From an uncultured Odoribacter sp. (GTDB lineage: Bacteria > Bacteroidota > Bacteroidia > Bacteroidales > Marinifilaceae): DNA of 64,000 nucleotides. The DNA lies in the NCBI GenBank assembly GCA_910589025.1, contig CAJURM010000013.1, positions 16,216 to 80,215 of the forward strand. The letters are read 5' to 3'. A program made the translations under genes and the position numbers. Below are positions 17,197 to 25,113 of this stretch, piece after piece. Positions within the stretch are counted from its first letter, which is position 1. Each line of letters begins with the position of its first letter. A model generated the notes under the pieces. The model searched no databases. It was not told the origin of the DNA and saw only the letters and a list, made by a program, of their open reading frames with translations.

Positions 17197-19338
17197 ATGT
17201 CTGTTTTTGGCCTGACTTTACCCTTAACGGATCCGGTACTGATTTTTTCAGTGATTCTTTTTATTATTTTGCTGACGCCGGTGTTGCTTCACCGGTTTAA
17301 AATTCCGGATTTGATCGGACTGATTATTGCAGGAGCGATAATCGGTCCGCAAGGGTTGGATATTATGTCGCGTGACAGCAGTATAGAACTTTTCGGTAAG
17401 GTCGGCTTGTTGTATATCATGTTTGTTGCCGGTCTGGAAATTGACTTGGCTGACTTGAAAAAGAATTATGGGAGAAGTGTTTATTTCGGGTTGCTGACCT
17501 TTGTTATTCCTATGCTGATGGGTACCTTTGCCGGTGTTTATCTGCTTGATTTCTCCTACCCCACTTCTGTTTTATTGGCGAGTATGTTTGCCTCCCATAC
17601 CTTGATGACTTACCCGATTGTCAGTAAATACGGAGTGACAAAAAACCGTGCCGTGAATATTTCTATTGGGGCGACGGTGATTACTTGTTTGTTGGCTTTG
17701 TTGGTGTTGGCAGTAGTAATAGGGATGTCTACGGGCGATATAGACCAGCGTTTTTGGATGCGTTTAAGTGTATCGACTGTTGTATTTGTCGGGTTTGTGG
17801 TATTTCTGTTTCCATTGTTCGGTCGTTGGTTTTTTAAACGCTACGAGGATCGGATTGCCCAGTATATATTTGTTTTGGCATTGGTTTTTCTGGCCTCTTT
17901 CTTAGCTAAAGTTGCCGGATTGGAAGATGTTATCGGGGCGTTTCTTGCCGGATTGGCATTGAACAGGCTCATTCCGAACACATCAGCACTTATGAATCGG
18001 ATTGAATTTGTGGGGAATGCTTTGTTTATTCCTTTCTTTCTGATAGGGGTGGGGATGCTGGTGGATTACCGGGTGTTTACTACGGGATGGGATTCGTTGT
18101 GGGTGGCCATTGTGATGTGTTTGGTTGCTACTGCGGCGAAATATATGTCAGCTTGGATTGCTGGAAAGACATTACATTATACCCGTGACGAAAGATTATT
18201 ATTGTTTGGCTTGACCAATGCCCAGGCAGCGGCAACCTTAGCCGCGGTAATGGTAGGGTATCAGGTGATTTTGGGAACTGATGTGGCGGGAGAGCCTATT
18301 CGTTTGCTGAATGACAGTGTATTGAACGGGACAATCATCATGATATTGTTTACCTGCACGATAGCTTCTTTTATTACACAGAAAGGGGCGCAGAATGTTG
18401 CATTGGCAGATATGACAGAAGAGGAATTAGTGGACAAGGATGATGCAGAGGACCGGATATTGATACCGCTTAGTAATTCCGAAACAGTAGAAGAGCTGAT
18501 TAACTTAGGTGTGACGGTGAAATCTCCCCGGTGTAAGGCGACAATGATGGCTTTAAGTATCATCAAATCAGACAGTAACGACGCTTCTGCGGAAAAAAGA
18601 TCCCAGCAACTTTTGGAAAAAGCGGCAAAAACGGCAGCGGCAACAGATAATATGCTTCATTCTCTGATGCGTTATGACATTAATGTAGTGAATGGAATAA
18701 AGAATGTGGTGAAGGAGCACAAAATTACAGATATTGTGTTGGGATTACGGAAAGAGTCAGCAATTTCTAATACTTTTTTGGGAGAGTTGGCAGAGGGAGT
18801 GTTGGCTAAATGTGCGACAACGACATTGGTATACCGTCCGGTTCAACCTTTGGCAACTGTGAAGCGTTATATTATGCTTATTCCCACAGATGCGGAGAAA
18901 GAAGTTGGTTTCCCCTATTGGTTGGTTAGGGTATGGAATCTGGCCCGTAATTCCGGGAGCAAGATACTTTTTTATGGCAACCGGACCGTATTGTCTATAT
19001 TACAGGAAGTCAAGGCTAAACACAATGTGAATGCCGAATTTATCGAGTTTACAGACTGGGATGATTTTCTGATTATCTCCCGTGACATCCATGACGATGA
19101 CGCTTTGGTTGTTGTCATGAGTCGGCGCAATTGTCCTTCCTATTCTCGGCAGATGGCTTTGATACCCACCTATATGAATAAATATTTCCAAACCAATAAC
19201 TGTGTATTGGTATATCCGGTGCAACTGGGAATAGGAGAAGACGAAATGAGTTCATTCCGCACACTCTCCATGATTAATCATCCGGAAGGACAGGATTTAG
19301 GAAGCGTTTTAGGACGCTTGTTCAAAAGAAATAAATAA
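17197..19338 (+). CDS. CPA2-type cation:proton antiporter with cytoplasmic USP-like tail
   Basis: A 713-residue membrane protein. About twelve hydrophobic segments fill residues 1-400, with Kef/NapA-type signatures (LIGLIIAGAIIGPQGL, GLLYIMFVAGLEIDL, EDVIGAFLAGLALNRLIP). The remaining ~300 residues are soluble and resemble universal-stress-protein domains (KCATTTLVYRPV, YIMLIPTDAEKEVGFPYW). I infer Na+/H+ or K+/H+ exchange at the inner membrane, gated through the tail; the ion is not decidable here. It meets the [FeFe] hydrogenase gene tail to tail with a 7-base gap and no visible terminator. Confidence 0.88.
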   Translation: MSVFGLTLPLTDPVLIFSVILFIILLTPVLLHRFKIPDLIGLIIAGAIIGPQGLDIMSRDSSIELFGKVGLLYIMFVAGLEIDLADLKKNYGRSVYFGLLTFVIPMLMGTFAGVYLLDFSYPTSVLLASMFASHTLMTYPIVSKYGVTKNRAVNISIGATVITCLLALLVLAVVIGMSTGDIDQRFWMRLSVSTVVFVGFVVFLFPLFGRWFFKRYEDRIAQYIFVLALVFLASFLAKVAGLEDVIGAFLAGLALNRLIPNTSALMNRIEFVGNALFIPFFLIGVGMLVDYRVFTTGWDSLWVAIVMCLVATAAKYMSAWIAGKTLHYTRDERLLLFGLTNAQAAATLAAVMVGYQVILGTDVAGEPIRLLNDSVLNGTIIMILFTCTIASFITQKGAQNVALADMTEEELVDKDDAEDRILIPLSNSETVEELINLGVTVKSPRCKATMMALSIIKSDSNDASAEKRSQQLLEKAAKTAAATDNMLHSLMRYDINVVNGIKNVVKEHKITDIVLGLRKESAISNTFLGELAEGVLAKCATTTLVYRPVQPLATVKRYIMLIPTDAEKEVGFPYWLVRVWNLARNSGSKILFYGNRTVLSILQEVKAKHNVNAEFIEFTDWDDFLIISRDIHDDDALVVVMSRRNCPSYSRQMALIPTYMNKYFQTNNCVLVYPVQLGIGEDEMSSFRTLSMINHPEGQDLGSVLGRLFKRNK

Positions 19339-19345
19339 GCAGAAT

Positions 19346-20761
19346 TTATTCCAGTACTTTTTTTATCTGTCTTTTGGCTAACGTAAGCGGAGCCAGAGAA
19401 CAGGGGCCGTTGATACAGCCGCCATCACAAGCCATGACTTCTACAAAACGGGCTTCCGGTTTGCGGGGCATGACTTTCAGTAATCCCTGGTTTTTCTTAT
19501 CCAAACCTTCAATGGAAAGTGTGCTAATATCATTTCCCACTACATTCACGACTGCATTTTTTACTCCTCCTGCTTGGGCGAAACCTCTGCCGAATTTTGT
19601 TACTTCAGTCTCTAACTCCTGTGCTTCACAATTGGTGACATCAATGTCATAGGCTACCATAAAGGCACCCAGTTCTTCGAAGCTCATGACATAATCGACT
19701 TCTGGTACAGATTCTGCTTCGTAACGTTTTGCCAGGCACGGTCCGATGAATACAATTTCTGCTTCAGGAAATTTTTCTTTAGCATAGCGGGCTGCATACA
19801 CCATGGGACTGCGTGTATCTGAAACGTGAGGCTTCAACATGGGAGCATGTTTGTTAACCCAACCGGTGTATGCCGGACAGCAGGATGTGGTCATAAACGA
19901 CAGACCTTCTGCCAGTTTTTCCTTCAGTTCTTCCGCTTCATTGGCGGCTGTAATTTCAGCTCCTAAAGCAACTTCAATCACAGCCTCAAAACCGATTTGT
20001 TTGATGCCTGCCAGAATTTGTCCGGGAGTAGCATTAAACTGTCCATAGATGGCTGGAGCAACGATGGCTACAATTTGTTTCTTAGAATCTGTAAGGGATT
20101 TGTGTATATCGATGATTTTGGAACGTTCCATGATGGCTCCATACGGACAGGCTTGCATACATTTTCCGCAATAGATGCATTTTTCCTTATCGATGTGTTC
20201 GATGCCTTCTTCATCTTTGTAAATGGCATTTACCGGACAGGCATCCTGGCAGGGGACAGGAGTGTAGATGATAGCGTGATAGGGACATACTTTCTGACAG
20301 AGTCCGCAACTGACACAGACATCCGTGCTGATGTTGGCTTTGCCTCCCTGAAAGGATATAGCTCCTTTAGGACAATTCATGACACAGGGACGGCCCTCAC
20401 ATCCCCGGCAAAGGTTCGTTACGGCATATTGGGATTGTATACATGCGCTGCAAGCTTCATGTACGACCGAAAGGATATTTTCTTTCGTATTCTTGTTGTC
20501 CATTGCCATACGGGCAAACTCGGATAGGTGAATCAGATCGATCTCTTCATCCGTAATTTCAAATCCGAGTATGGAAATGATTTTATGTTTGAGGATATAA
20601 CGGTCTTTATGTACGCAACAACGTACCGGACGCTTATTGCGGGGACGCATTTCTACTGGTAAGTATTTCAGCTTTGTAATCAACTCATCGTCTTTTAAGA
20701 GTTTGACGATCCGGATGAGTAATTCCCGTTTAGTGAGCATTGCAAAGTTATCGTACAGCAT
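19346..20761 (-). CDS. Group B-like [FeFe] hydrogenase, ferredoxin-domain type
   Basis: A 471-residue [FeFe]-hydrogenase family protein. A helical N-terminal domain (PVRCCVHKDR) is followed by several [4Fe-4S] motifs: C118-C121-C126-C130, C149-C152-C155-C159 and C195-C198-C201-C205, plus C171/C175. The H-cluster domain has L1 TTSCCPAY (C294, C295), L2 FIGPCLAKRYE (C342) and L3 EVMACDGGCINGPC (C445, C449), so all four ligand cysteines and the proton-relay cysteine are kept. The L1 Ala-Tyr and L3 INGPC differ from classical TSCCPGW and GCxxGGGQP and fit group B. The reaction is presumably H2/H+ conversion with ferredoxin; group B activity is poorly known. An ATG seven codons in is an alternative start. 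It is last in the cluster with the phosphatase and the sensory hydrogenase. Confidence 0.85.
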   Translation of the reverse strand: MLYDNFAMLTKRELLIRIVKLLKDDELITKLKYLPVEMRPRNKRPVRCCVHKDRYILKHKIISILGFEITDEEIDLIHLSEFARMAMDNKNTKENILSVVHEACSACIQSQYAVTNLCRGCEGRPCVMNCPKGAISFQGGKANISTDVCVSCGLCQKVCPYHAIIYTPVPCQDACPVNAIYKDEEGIEHIDKEKCIYCGKCMQACPYGAIMERSKIIDIHKSLTDSKKQIVAIVAPAIYGQFNATPGQILAGIKQIGFEAVIEVALGAEITAANEAEELKEKLAEGLSFMTTSCCPAYTGWVNKHAPMLKPHVSDTRSPMVYAARYAKEKFPEAEIVFIGPCLAKRYEAESVPEVDYVMSFEELGAFMVAYDIDVTNCEAQELETEVTKFGRGFAQAGGVKNAVVNVVGNDISTLSIEGLDKKNQGLLKVMPRKPEARFVEVMACDGGCINGPCSLAPLTLAKRQIKKVLE

Positions 20762-20825
20762 AAAATCTGATTTTAATTATTAGAGATACACAGGATGAAA
20801 CGCCGCATATTTGTTTTTATCCGCC

Positions 20826-22007
20826 TCAAAGGTAGCTAATTTCGACGGTCTTAAAGAATTTTTTTTCTAATAAAAATTTAATTCTCTTAACAATATTTCG
20901 CCGTATTTCTAATTCTACAGGCAGCGTAGGGTCTTGATGGGCAACGTTGACACAAGTTCCGACAAGAAAATATATCCGGTCACTCTCTCGCAGTAAACGG
21001 ATGATTTTGTTTGCGGGATCGGAGAATGAAGAATCCGGAGATATTGAGGATAATATCCTTTCCACTTTGCTGAGTGTGAGAATACCTTCGGTCACTAAAT
21101 CGATGCCCTCCATACTGGATACGGGGGGAAGGTTTTCTGTTCTGGAAAGCTCACTTTTGTATAATGTTAAATGAAGTTCCCGGGCCAGGATTTGTGCAGT
21201 GGTTCCTCCGCAAATCAATTTTTTTCCGGGGAAATCTTTTACTCTTCCGGCAAGATATTTATCGTTGTTTTTATCAAAAGGCGGTCCGGTACACACTAGC
21301 AGTTGACGCGGTGTGCGAAGGTAGGCGACACAGCAACTGGCATCATCGACTAAGGAGTAGCCGTCGTTTTTTTCTGCTTGTATAACTATCTTTTTAGAAA
21401 GTTCACTGGCAGAAATAAAGGGGTGTTGCCGAAGCAATTCTTGAACATAGGCTCCTATCCGGTGTTTCCATCCTTCTGGCATGTCCGGATGTCCCATTCC
21501 CGATTGAGTTACTCCGTCACTGAAACAGATGATCCGGTCTTCTTTTTCTAAGCGGATTTCTGAAATGTATAGAAAAGTACCGGCTAAGTCATTCCGTTCT
21601 ATGGCTATCGGATGGCGGGGGATTTGTATGAGCTCTCCCTGCCGTATCAGGTAGAAGATCGGGGTTTCATATTCAATGATCTTAGCATATCCGAAACAGT
21701 CAATGTCAAGGATACAGAACGTAGAATAACTGATTTGTTTGTCTGAATCCTGTGGAAGTGCGTGGATAATGGCTTCTGCAGTGTAGAGGATACTTTCGTT
21801 ACGGCTCATGTAGTTGATAGCCATGGTAGCTGTCAGTGAGGAAAGGATACTGGCTTTTATACCGCTGCCCAATCCGTCGGAAAGCACGCAAATTTTTCTT
21901 CCTTCTTCTTGTAGTTGCTGACACATGAAACTGTCCCCGCAGATGAGGTTGCCGGCTTTACTTTTTTGAAAGTAATCGATATCCGTAAATATTTCCTCGC
22001 TGTTCAT
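20826..22007 (-). CDS. SpoIIE-type PP2C serine phosphatase
   Basis: A 393-residue soluble phosphatase. The first ~230 residues are a SpoIIE/RsbU-like PP2C fold with metal-binding acids in LICGDSF (D25), VLSDGLGSG (D44), CFSDGV (D164) and VDDASCC (D221/D222). The rest (TGPPFDKNNDKY and beyond) contains a GGTTAQILARE stretch and no domain I recognise, perhaps a regulatory part. There is no membrane segment and no receiver domain, so input must come from a partner. It starts 14 bases after the sensory hydrogenase gene, which makes the PAS-bearing hydrogenase the obvious input. I infer it dephosphorylates an unknown Ser/Thr phosphoprotein; no anti-sigma partner is nearby. Confidence 0.85.
   Translation of the reverse strand: MNSEEIFTDIDYFQKSKAGNLICGDSFMCQQLQEEGRKICVLSDGLGSGIKASILSSLTATMAINYMSRNESILYTAEAIIHALPQDSDKQISYSTFCILDIDCFGYAKIIEYETPIFYLIRQGELIQIPRHPIAIERNDLAGTFLYISEIRLEKEDRIICFSDGVTQSGMGHPDMPEGWKHRIGAYVQELLRQHPFISASELSKKIVIQAEKNDGYSLVDDASCCVAYLRTPRQLLVCTGPPFDKNNDKYLAGRVKDFPGKKLICGGTTAQILARELHLTLYKSELSRTENLPPVSSMEGIDLVTEGILTLSKVERILSSISPDSSFSDPANKIIRLLRESDRIYFLVGTCVNVAHQDPTLPVELEIRRNIVKRIKFLLEKKFFKTVEISYL
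20827..20834 (-). promoter_or_regulatory. Possible internal promoter for the group B hydrogenase
   Basis: On the minus strand TACCTTTG overlaps the stop codon of the phosphatase gene and matches TAnnTTTG exactly; a TTTA lies 17 bases upstream of it. It would let the hydrogenase be transcribed apart from its two upstream partners. Confidence 0.35.
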
Positions 22008-22021
22008 GGGAAAACGAAGGT

Positions 22022-23740
22022 TTAATATTTGTCTTCTATACTTTCCAGGATAGAGCGCAAGGTGGCGTCTGTGTAGGCTGCATTTTCACCCAGCAGACAG
22101 GCGATCTGACGTACAGTATCCATGTGTTTGCGGATTACTTCCTGCATTTTTTCGGTCATCCATTCCTTTTTGCCGTAAGGTTCCCGTAAATCCAATAGTA
22201 GGCCAAATACCAGTCGGTGGGGCTGAATGGTATAGACAGAGAGTTGCCAGATGCGTTCGTTTTCCCTGATTTGTTTTTCTGTGATGTCTTTTCCTGTAAT
22301 CAGAGCTGCATTGAAAAAATCAGAAAAAGTACAGACTTTGGATAGAGCGACGCCGGGCAATCCCGGAGAAATGTCATATATTGTCAAAACATCTTCGCCC
22401 AGCAGATGGGCTGCATAGCGGTTCATGTCCGCAATCTTAAGTTCGGAGTTGACTAAAATAACTCCTGCTGGTATTTTTTGAAGAAGTACATTGGCTTTGT
22501 CATGAGCAATTTTACGCATGTAGGAAACGCACATATTTTCCTCTGCCCTTCCTGCCAGCAATGCTTTGGCAAACTCCCGGCAACTGTCGTAACCGCAGCC
22601 GCTGCAATTCAATTCATCAGTAGCGGATGTTTTCCCGACGACAGCTAGGGCTTGGATGATTTCCTTTTCCGTATACTTTTCCGGAGTAATGCGATTATCT
22701 ACTTCAAATTGTGTCGAAATATCTATGGCTGGAATTTCTTTGGCTGGAATTTCTTTGGCTGCTTGATTTTCGGAACATCGGTGTAGGATGTTATATTTTT
22801 TTACTGCCAGAGAATCTGCACTGAGTTTACCCGGACCGTTGATACAGCCGCCTTTGCAGGAAAGCAGTTCCAGGAACAGAGTGTCTTGCTCCCGATGTAG
22901 TATAAGATTGCGTATGACGTCCTTGATGTTTTCTATGCCTGAAAAAGCCAGTTTGGTGATTTTTCGCTTTTCATCCTGGATGCTGTGTAACATCCCGCCT
23001 TCTACAGGATAAAGAGTGCCGGTGCCGGCTTTGTATGGTATAAAGTCGTCTTCAGGGGAGGCGGTTTGGGTTTCAATACAGATATTTTCCTCTTTGAGCC
23101 ATTGTTTTAAATCTTGGAATGTTAGGGCTATGCTGACTAATTCCTGGAAATTGTCAGCTTCCACTTTTTTCCCGATACATGGACCGCAGAAGATGATTTC
23201 TGTTTCTTGGCCATAGAGATGCTTCAGTAATTTTGCATGGGCTAACAGAGGCGAAAGTACAGGTGTGATGGCTTGGATATGTGGCTGGGAATATTTTCGG
23301 ATATATTCCACCACAATTGGGCAGGCGGAAGAGATATAGACACCGGGAGATGTGTGTTGGAGATATTCACTCACTTTTGTCGACACCAATTCAGCACCCA
23401 ACGCTGTCTCCGAAACACCTTGGAAGCCTAATTGCCGGATGGCAGCAATGAGTTGCCCAGTACTGACTTTACTAAATTCATTGATATAAGAAGGGGCAAG
23501 CGACAGAATGACCTTTTTGTCTGTTCGTTTTATGATTTCTTTTACGAGAGGGACGCCGTTGCGTATTTTTTTTGCTCCGGTTGGACATATCTGGGTACAA
23601 TGACCGCAATAAATGCATCGTTCTTCAATAATATATGCCTTATTGTTCTCAATCCGAATGGCTTTTACCGGACATTCCCGGATGCATTTATAGCAGTCTT
23701 GGCAATTCTCCGGCTCCGTATAAATCGGTCTCTGTCCCAT
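22022..23740 (-). CDS. Group C-like sensory [FeFe] hydrogenase with PAS domain (HydS-like)
   Basis: A 572-residue protein. In order: a 2[4Fe-4S] ferredoxin domain (C13-C16-C19-C23 and a second set from C42), an H-cluster domain (about 75-325), a CxxC-type [4Fe-4S] domain (LNCSGCGYDSC, C379, C382, C387, with C404), and a PAS domain (about 415-515). L1 is SSACP, so the relay Cys of TSCCP is Ala139; ligands C140, C188 (GPCIGKKVE), C295 and C299 (SCKGGCINGPG) remain. This pattern and the PAS tail are those of group C putative H2 sensors such as Thermotoga HydS. The ATG chosen sits just behind a good promoter; an upstream ATG would add 33 unrelated residues across that promoter. It heads the operon with the phosphatase. 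Confidence 0.85.
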   Translation of the reverse strand: MGQRPIYTEPENCQDCYKCIRECPVKAIRIENNKAYIIEERCIYCGHCTQICPTGAKKIRNGVPLVKEIIKRTDKKVILSLAPSYINEFSKVSTGQLIAAIRQLGFQGVSETALGAELVSTKVSEYLQHTSPGVYISSACPIVVEYIRKYSQPHIQAITPVLSPLLAHAKLLKHLYGQETEIIFCGPCIGKKVEADNFQELVSIALTFQDLKQWLKEENICIETQTASPEDDFIPYKAGTGTLYPVEGGMLHSIQDEKRKITKLAFSGIENIKDVIRNLILHREQDTLFLELLSCKGGCINGPGKLSADSLAVKKYNILHRCSENQAAKEIPAKEIPAIDISTQFEVDNRITPEKYTEKEIIQALAVVGKTSATDELNCSGCGYDSCREFAKALLAGRAEENMCVSYMRKIAHDKANVLLQKIPAGVILVNSELKIADMNRYAAHLLGEDVLTIYDISPGLPGVALSKVCTFSDFFNAALITGKDITEKQIRENERIWQLSVYTIQPHRLVFGLLLDLREPYGKKEWMTEKMQEVIRKHMDTVRQIACLLGENAAYTDATLRSILESIEDKY

Positions 23741-23759
23741 GTTCAAAAGTATAGCTTTA

Positions 23760-23788
23760 CAAATATAGCCAAAATTCTGAAAACCAAA
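23760..23788 (-). promoter_or_regulatory. Promoter of the hydrogenase-sensor operon
   Basis: On the minus strand TTTG, 17 bases, then TATATTTG (exact TAnnTTTG). The -7 element ends 19 bases before the chosen ATG. The spacer is slightly short of the usual 19-21. This placement is the main argument for the shorter N-terminus. Confidence 0.55.
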
Positions 23789-23858
23789 AGAGAGGAAAGG
23801 AGGATTTGATGATATACACTTTCCGTTATTCTTATGCAAGAATGACGGAAAGAAATTA

Positions 23859-24992
23859 TTAATTGGAGGTAGAAATATACCAATTTTTGGAATCAGCTAT
23901 TTGTTTAACTACAGTTAAATCGATGTTTTTTGAAATAGTTATTGTCGCAAAATCATATATATTTGCCGTTGGTAATGATTTAAAAATCTTTTTTAATTCG
24001 TTATCGTCTGATTCAAAAGGATTATTTTGACAATAGACTAATGTTAAGTTAGAACATTGTAGAGGTAATTTCAGGGCATTTAAATTATTATTTGGGCAGG
24101 ATAAGAGCTGGAGTGAAGAAGATAACGGAAGGGATATCTCTGTTAACCAATTATTATCACACCATAATTCGTTTAATATTAAATGTTGGGTAAGATTTAT
24201 AGTAGAAATTTTGTTATCTAAAAATTGAAGAATAATTAGTTTGCGATTGTTTAAAACATCTAGGGTTTTCAAGTTATTAGAAGAACAATATAAAAACTCT
24301 AAATTTTTATTATTGGAGACATCAATCGAGTCAATTTGATTATAACAACAATCGAAATATTTTAATGATATATTTGGGGAAATATCTATTGTCTGTAAAT
24401 AGTTATTGTCGCACTTAAAATAAATTAATTTGGTATTTTGTGTAACATCAAGTTCTGATATAGAATTGAAATTACAAGATAATGAATCTAATTTTAGATT
24501 GTTCGAAAGATTTAATTTTGTGATTCTATTATAAGTACACTCTAAATTTGTCAGAGCTGTATTTTTTGTAATATCTAGAAATATGATTTCCTGTTTATAG
24601 CAATTTAATTTTTGTATAGCATCTTGTCTGCCGTAAAACATAATAGTATGGACGGGGAGTTCGTCTGTATAAGTATGTGAAAATACGTCGATATCGTTGT
24701 TGCCATCACCCCAGTCTACAATAACGGGAGTATTGTTTTCTACCTTGAAATTAATAGATTTGGCAGTTGATATTAATATTGTATTGGTAGCATTTGTCGC
24801 TCTGGTTTTAAGGTATTTTAATTGGGAGTCTAATAAAGTCTTATCGTCATTTGCTTCTTGTTCTATTAGAGAGATGGAGTCATTTGTGCATCCGTTGAAG
24901 CAGTTAAGAGATAGGAGGCACATTAAAAAAAAGACAACAGGATAGATGAGCTTGTTGCTTTTTTGTTTTGGATAATTGGACTGAGTTATCAT
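23859..24992 (-). CDS. Leucine-rich-repeat surface lipoprotein
   Basis: A 377-residue exported protein. The N-terminus has a polar leader, a hydrophobic stretch (LIYPVVFFLMCLLSLNCF) and a cysteine in FNGCTND that could be a lipid anchor. A short region with VIVDWGDGNNDID resembles a PKD/BspA-type strand pair. From about residue 135 nine or so LRRs of ~21 residues follow, most with a Cys-x-x-Asn core (LECTYN, LSCNFN, FKCDNN, LYCSSN, LWCDNN, LSCPNN, VYCQNN). Such LRR proteins often bind host or bacterial surface ligands, but no ligand can be named. The gene is visibly AT-richer than its neighbours, a hint of recent acquisition. It has no operon partner. Confidence 0.8.
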   Translation of the reverse strand: MITQSNYPKQKSNKLIYPVVFFLMCLLSLNCFNGCTNDSISLIEQEANDDKTLLDSQLKYLKTRATNATNTILISTAKSINFKVENNTPVIVDWGDGNNDIDVFSHTYTDELPVHTIMFYGRQDAIQKLNCYKQEIIFLDITKNTALTNLECTYNRITKLNLSNNLKLDSLSCNFNSISELDVTQNTKLIYFKCDNNYLQTIDISPNISLKYFDCCYNQIDSIDVSNNKNLEFLYCSSNNLKTLDVLNNRKLIILQFLDNKISTINLTQHLILNELWCDNNWLTEISLPLSSSLQLLSCPNNNLNALKLPLQCSNLTLVYCQNNPFESDDNELKKIFKSLPTANIYDFATITISKNIDLTVVKQIADSKNWYISTSN

Positions 24993-25058
24993 GATAAATA
25001 TTGTTTTTAATTTACGAAATTAGTAAATGTTTTTTTGATTAAAGGGAGGGGGGAAAAT

Positions 25059-25093
25059 AAAAAACGGAGTGATTTTAAATCACTCCGTTTTTT
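25059..25093 (-). terminator. Bidirectional terminator after secDF
   Basis: A 15-bp near-perfect palindrome (core ACGGAGTGATTT / AAATCACTCCGT) is flanked by A-runs on the left and T-runs on the right, so it can act on both strands. It lies 21 bases after the secDF stop. Confidence 0.88.
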
Positions 25094-25113
25094 ATGCTGA
25101 GAATCCGTGAGAA

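Noticed and set aside
23741..23839. Upstream ATG adding 33 residues to the sensory hydrogenase
   Set aside because: The added stretch covers a consensus promoter and does not resemble any hydrogenase N-terminus.
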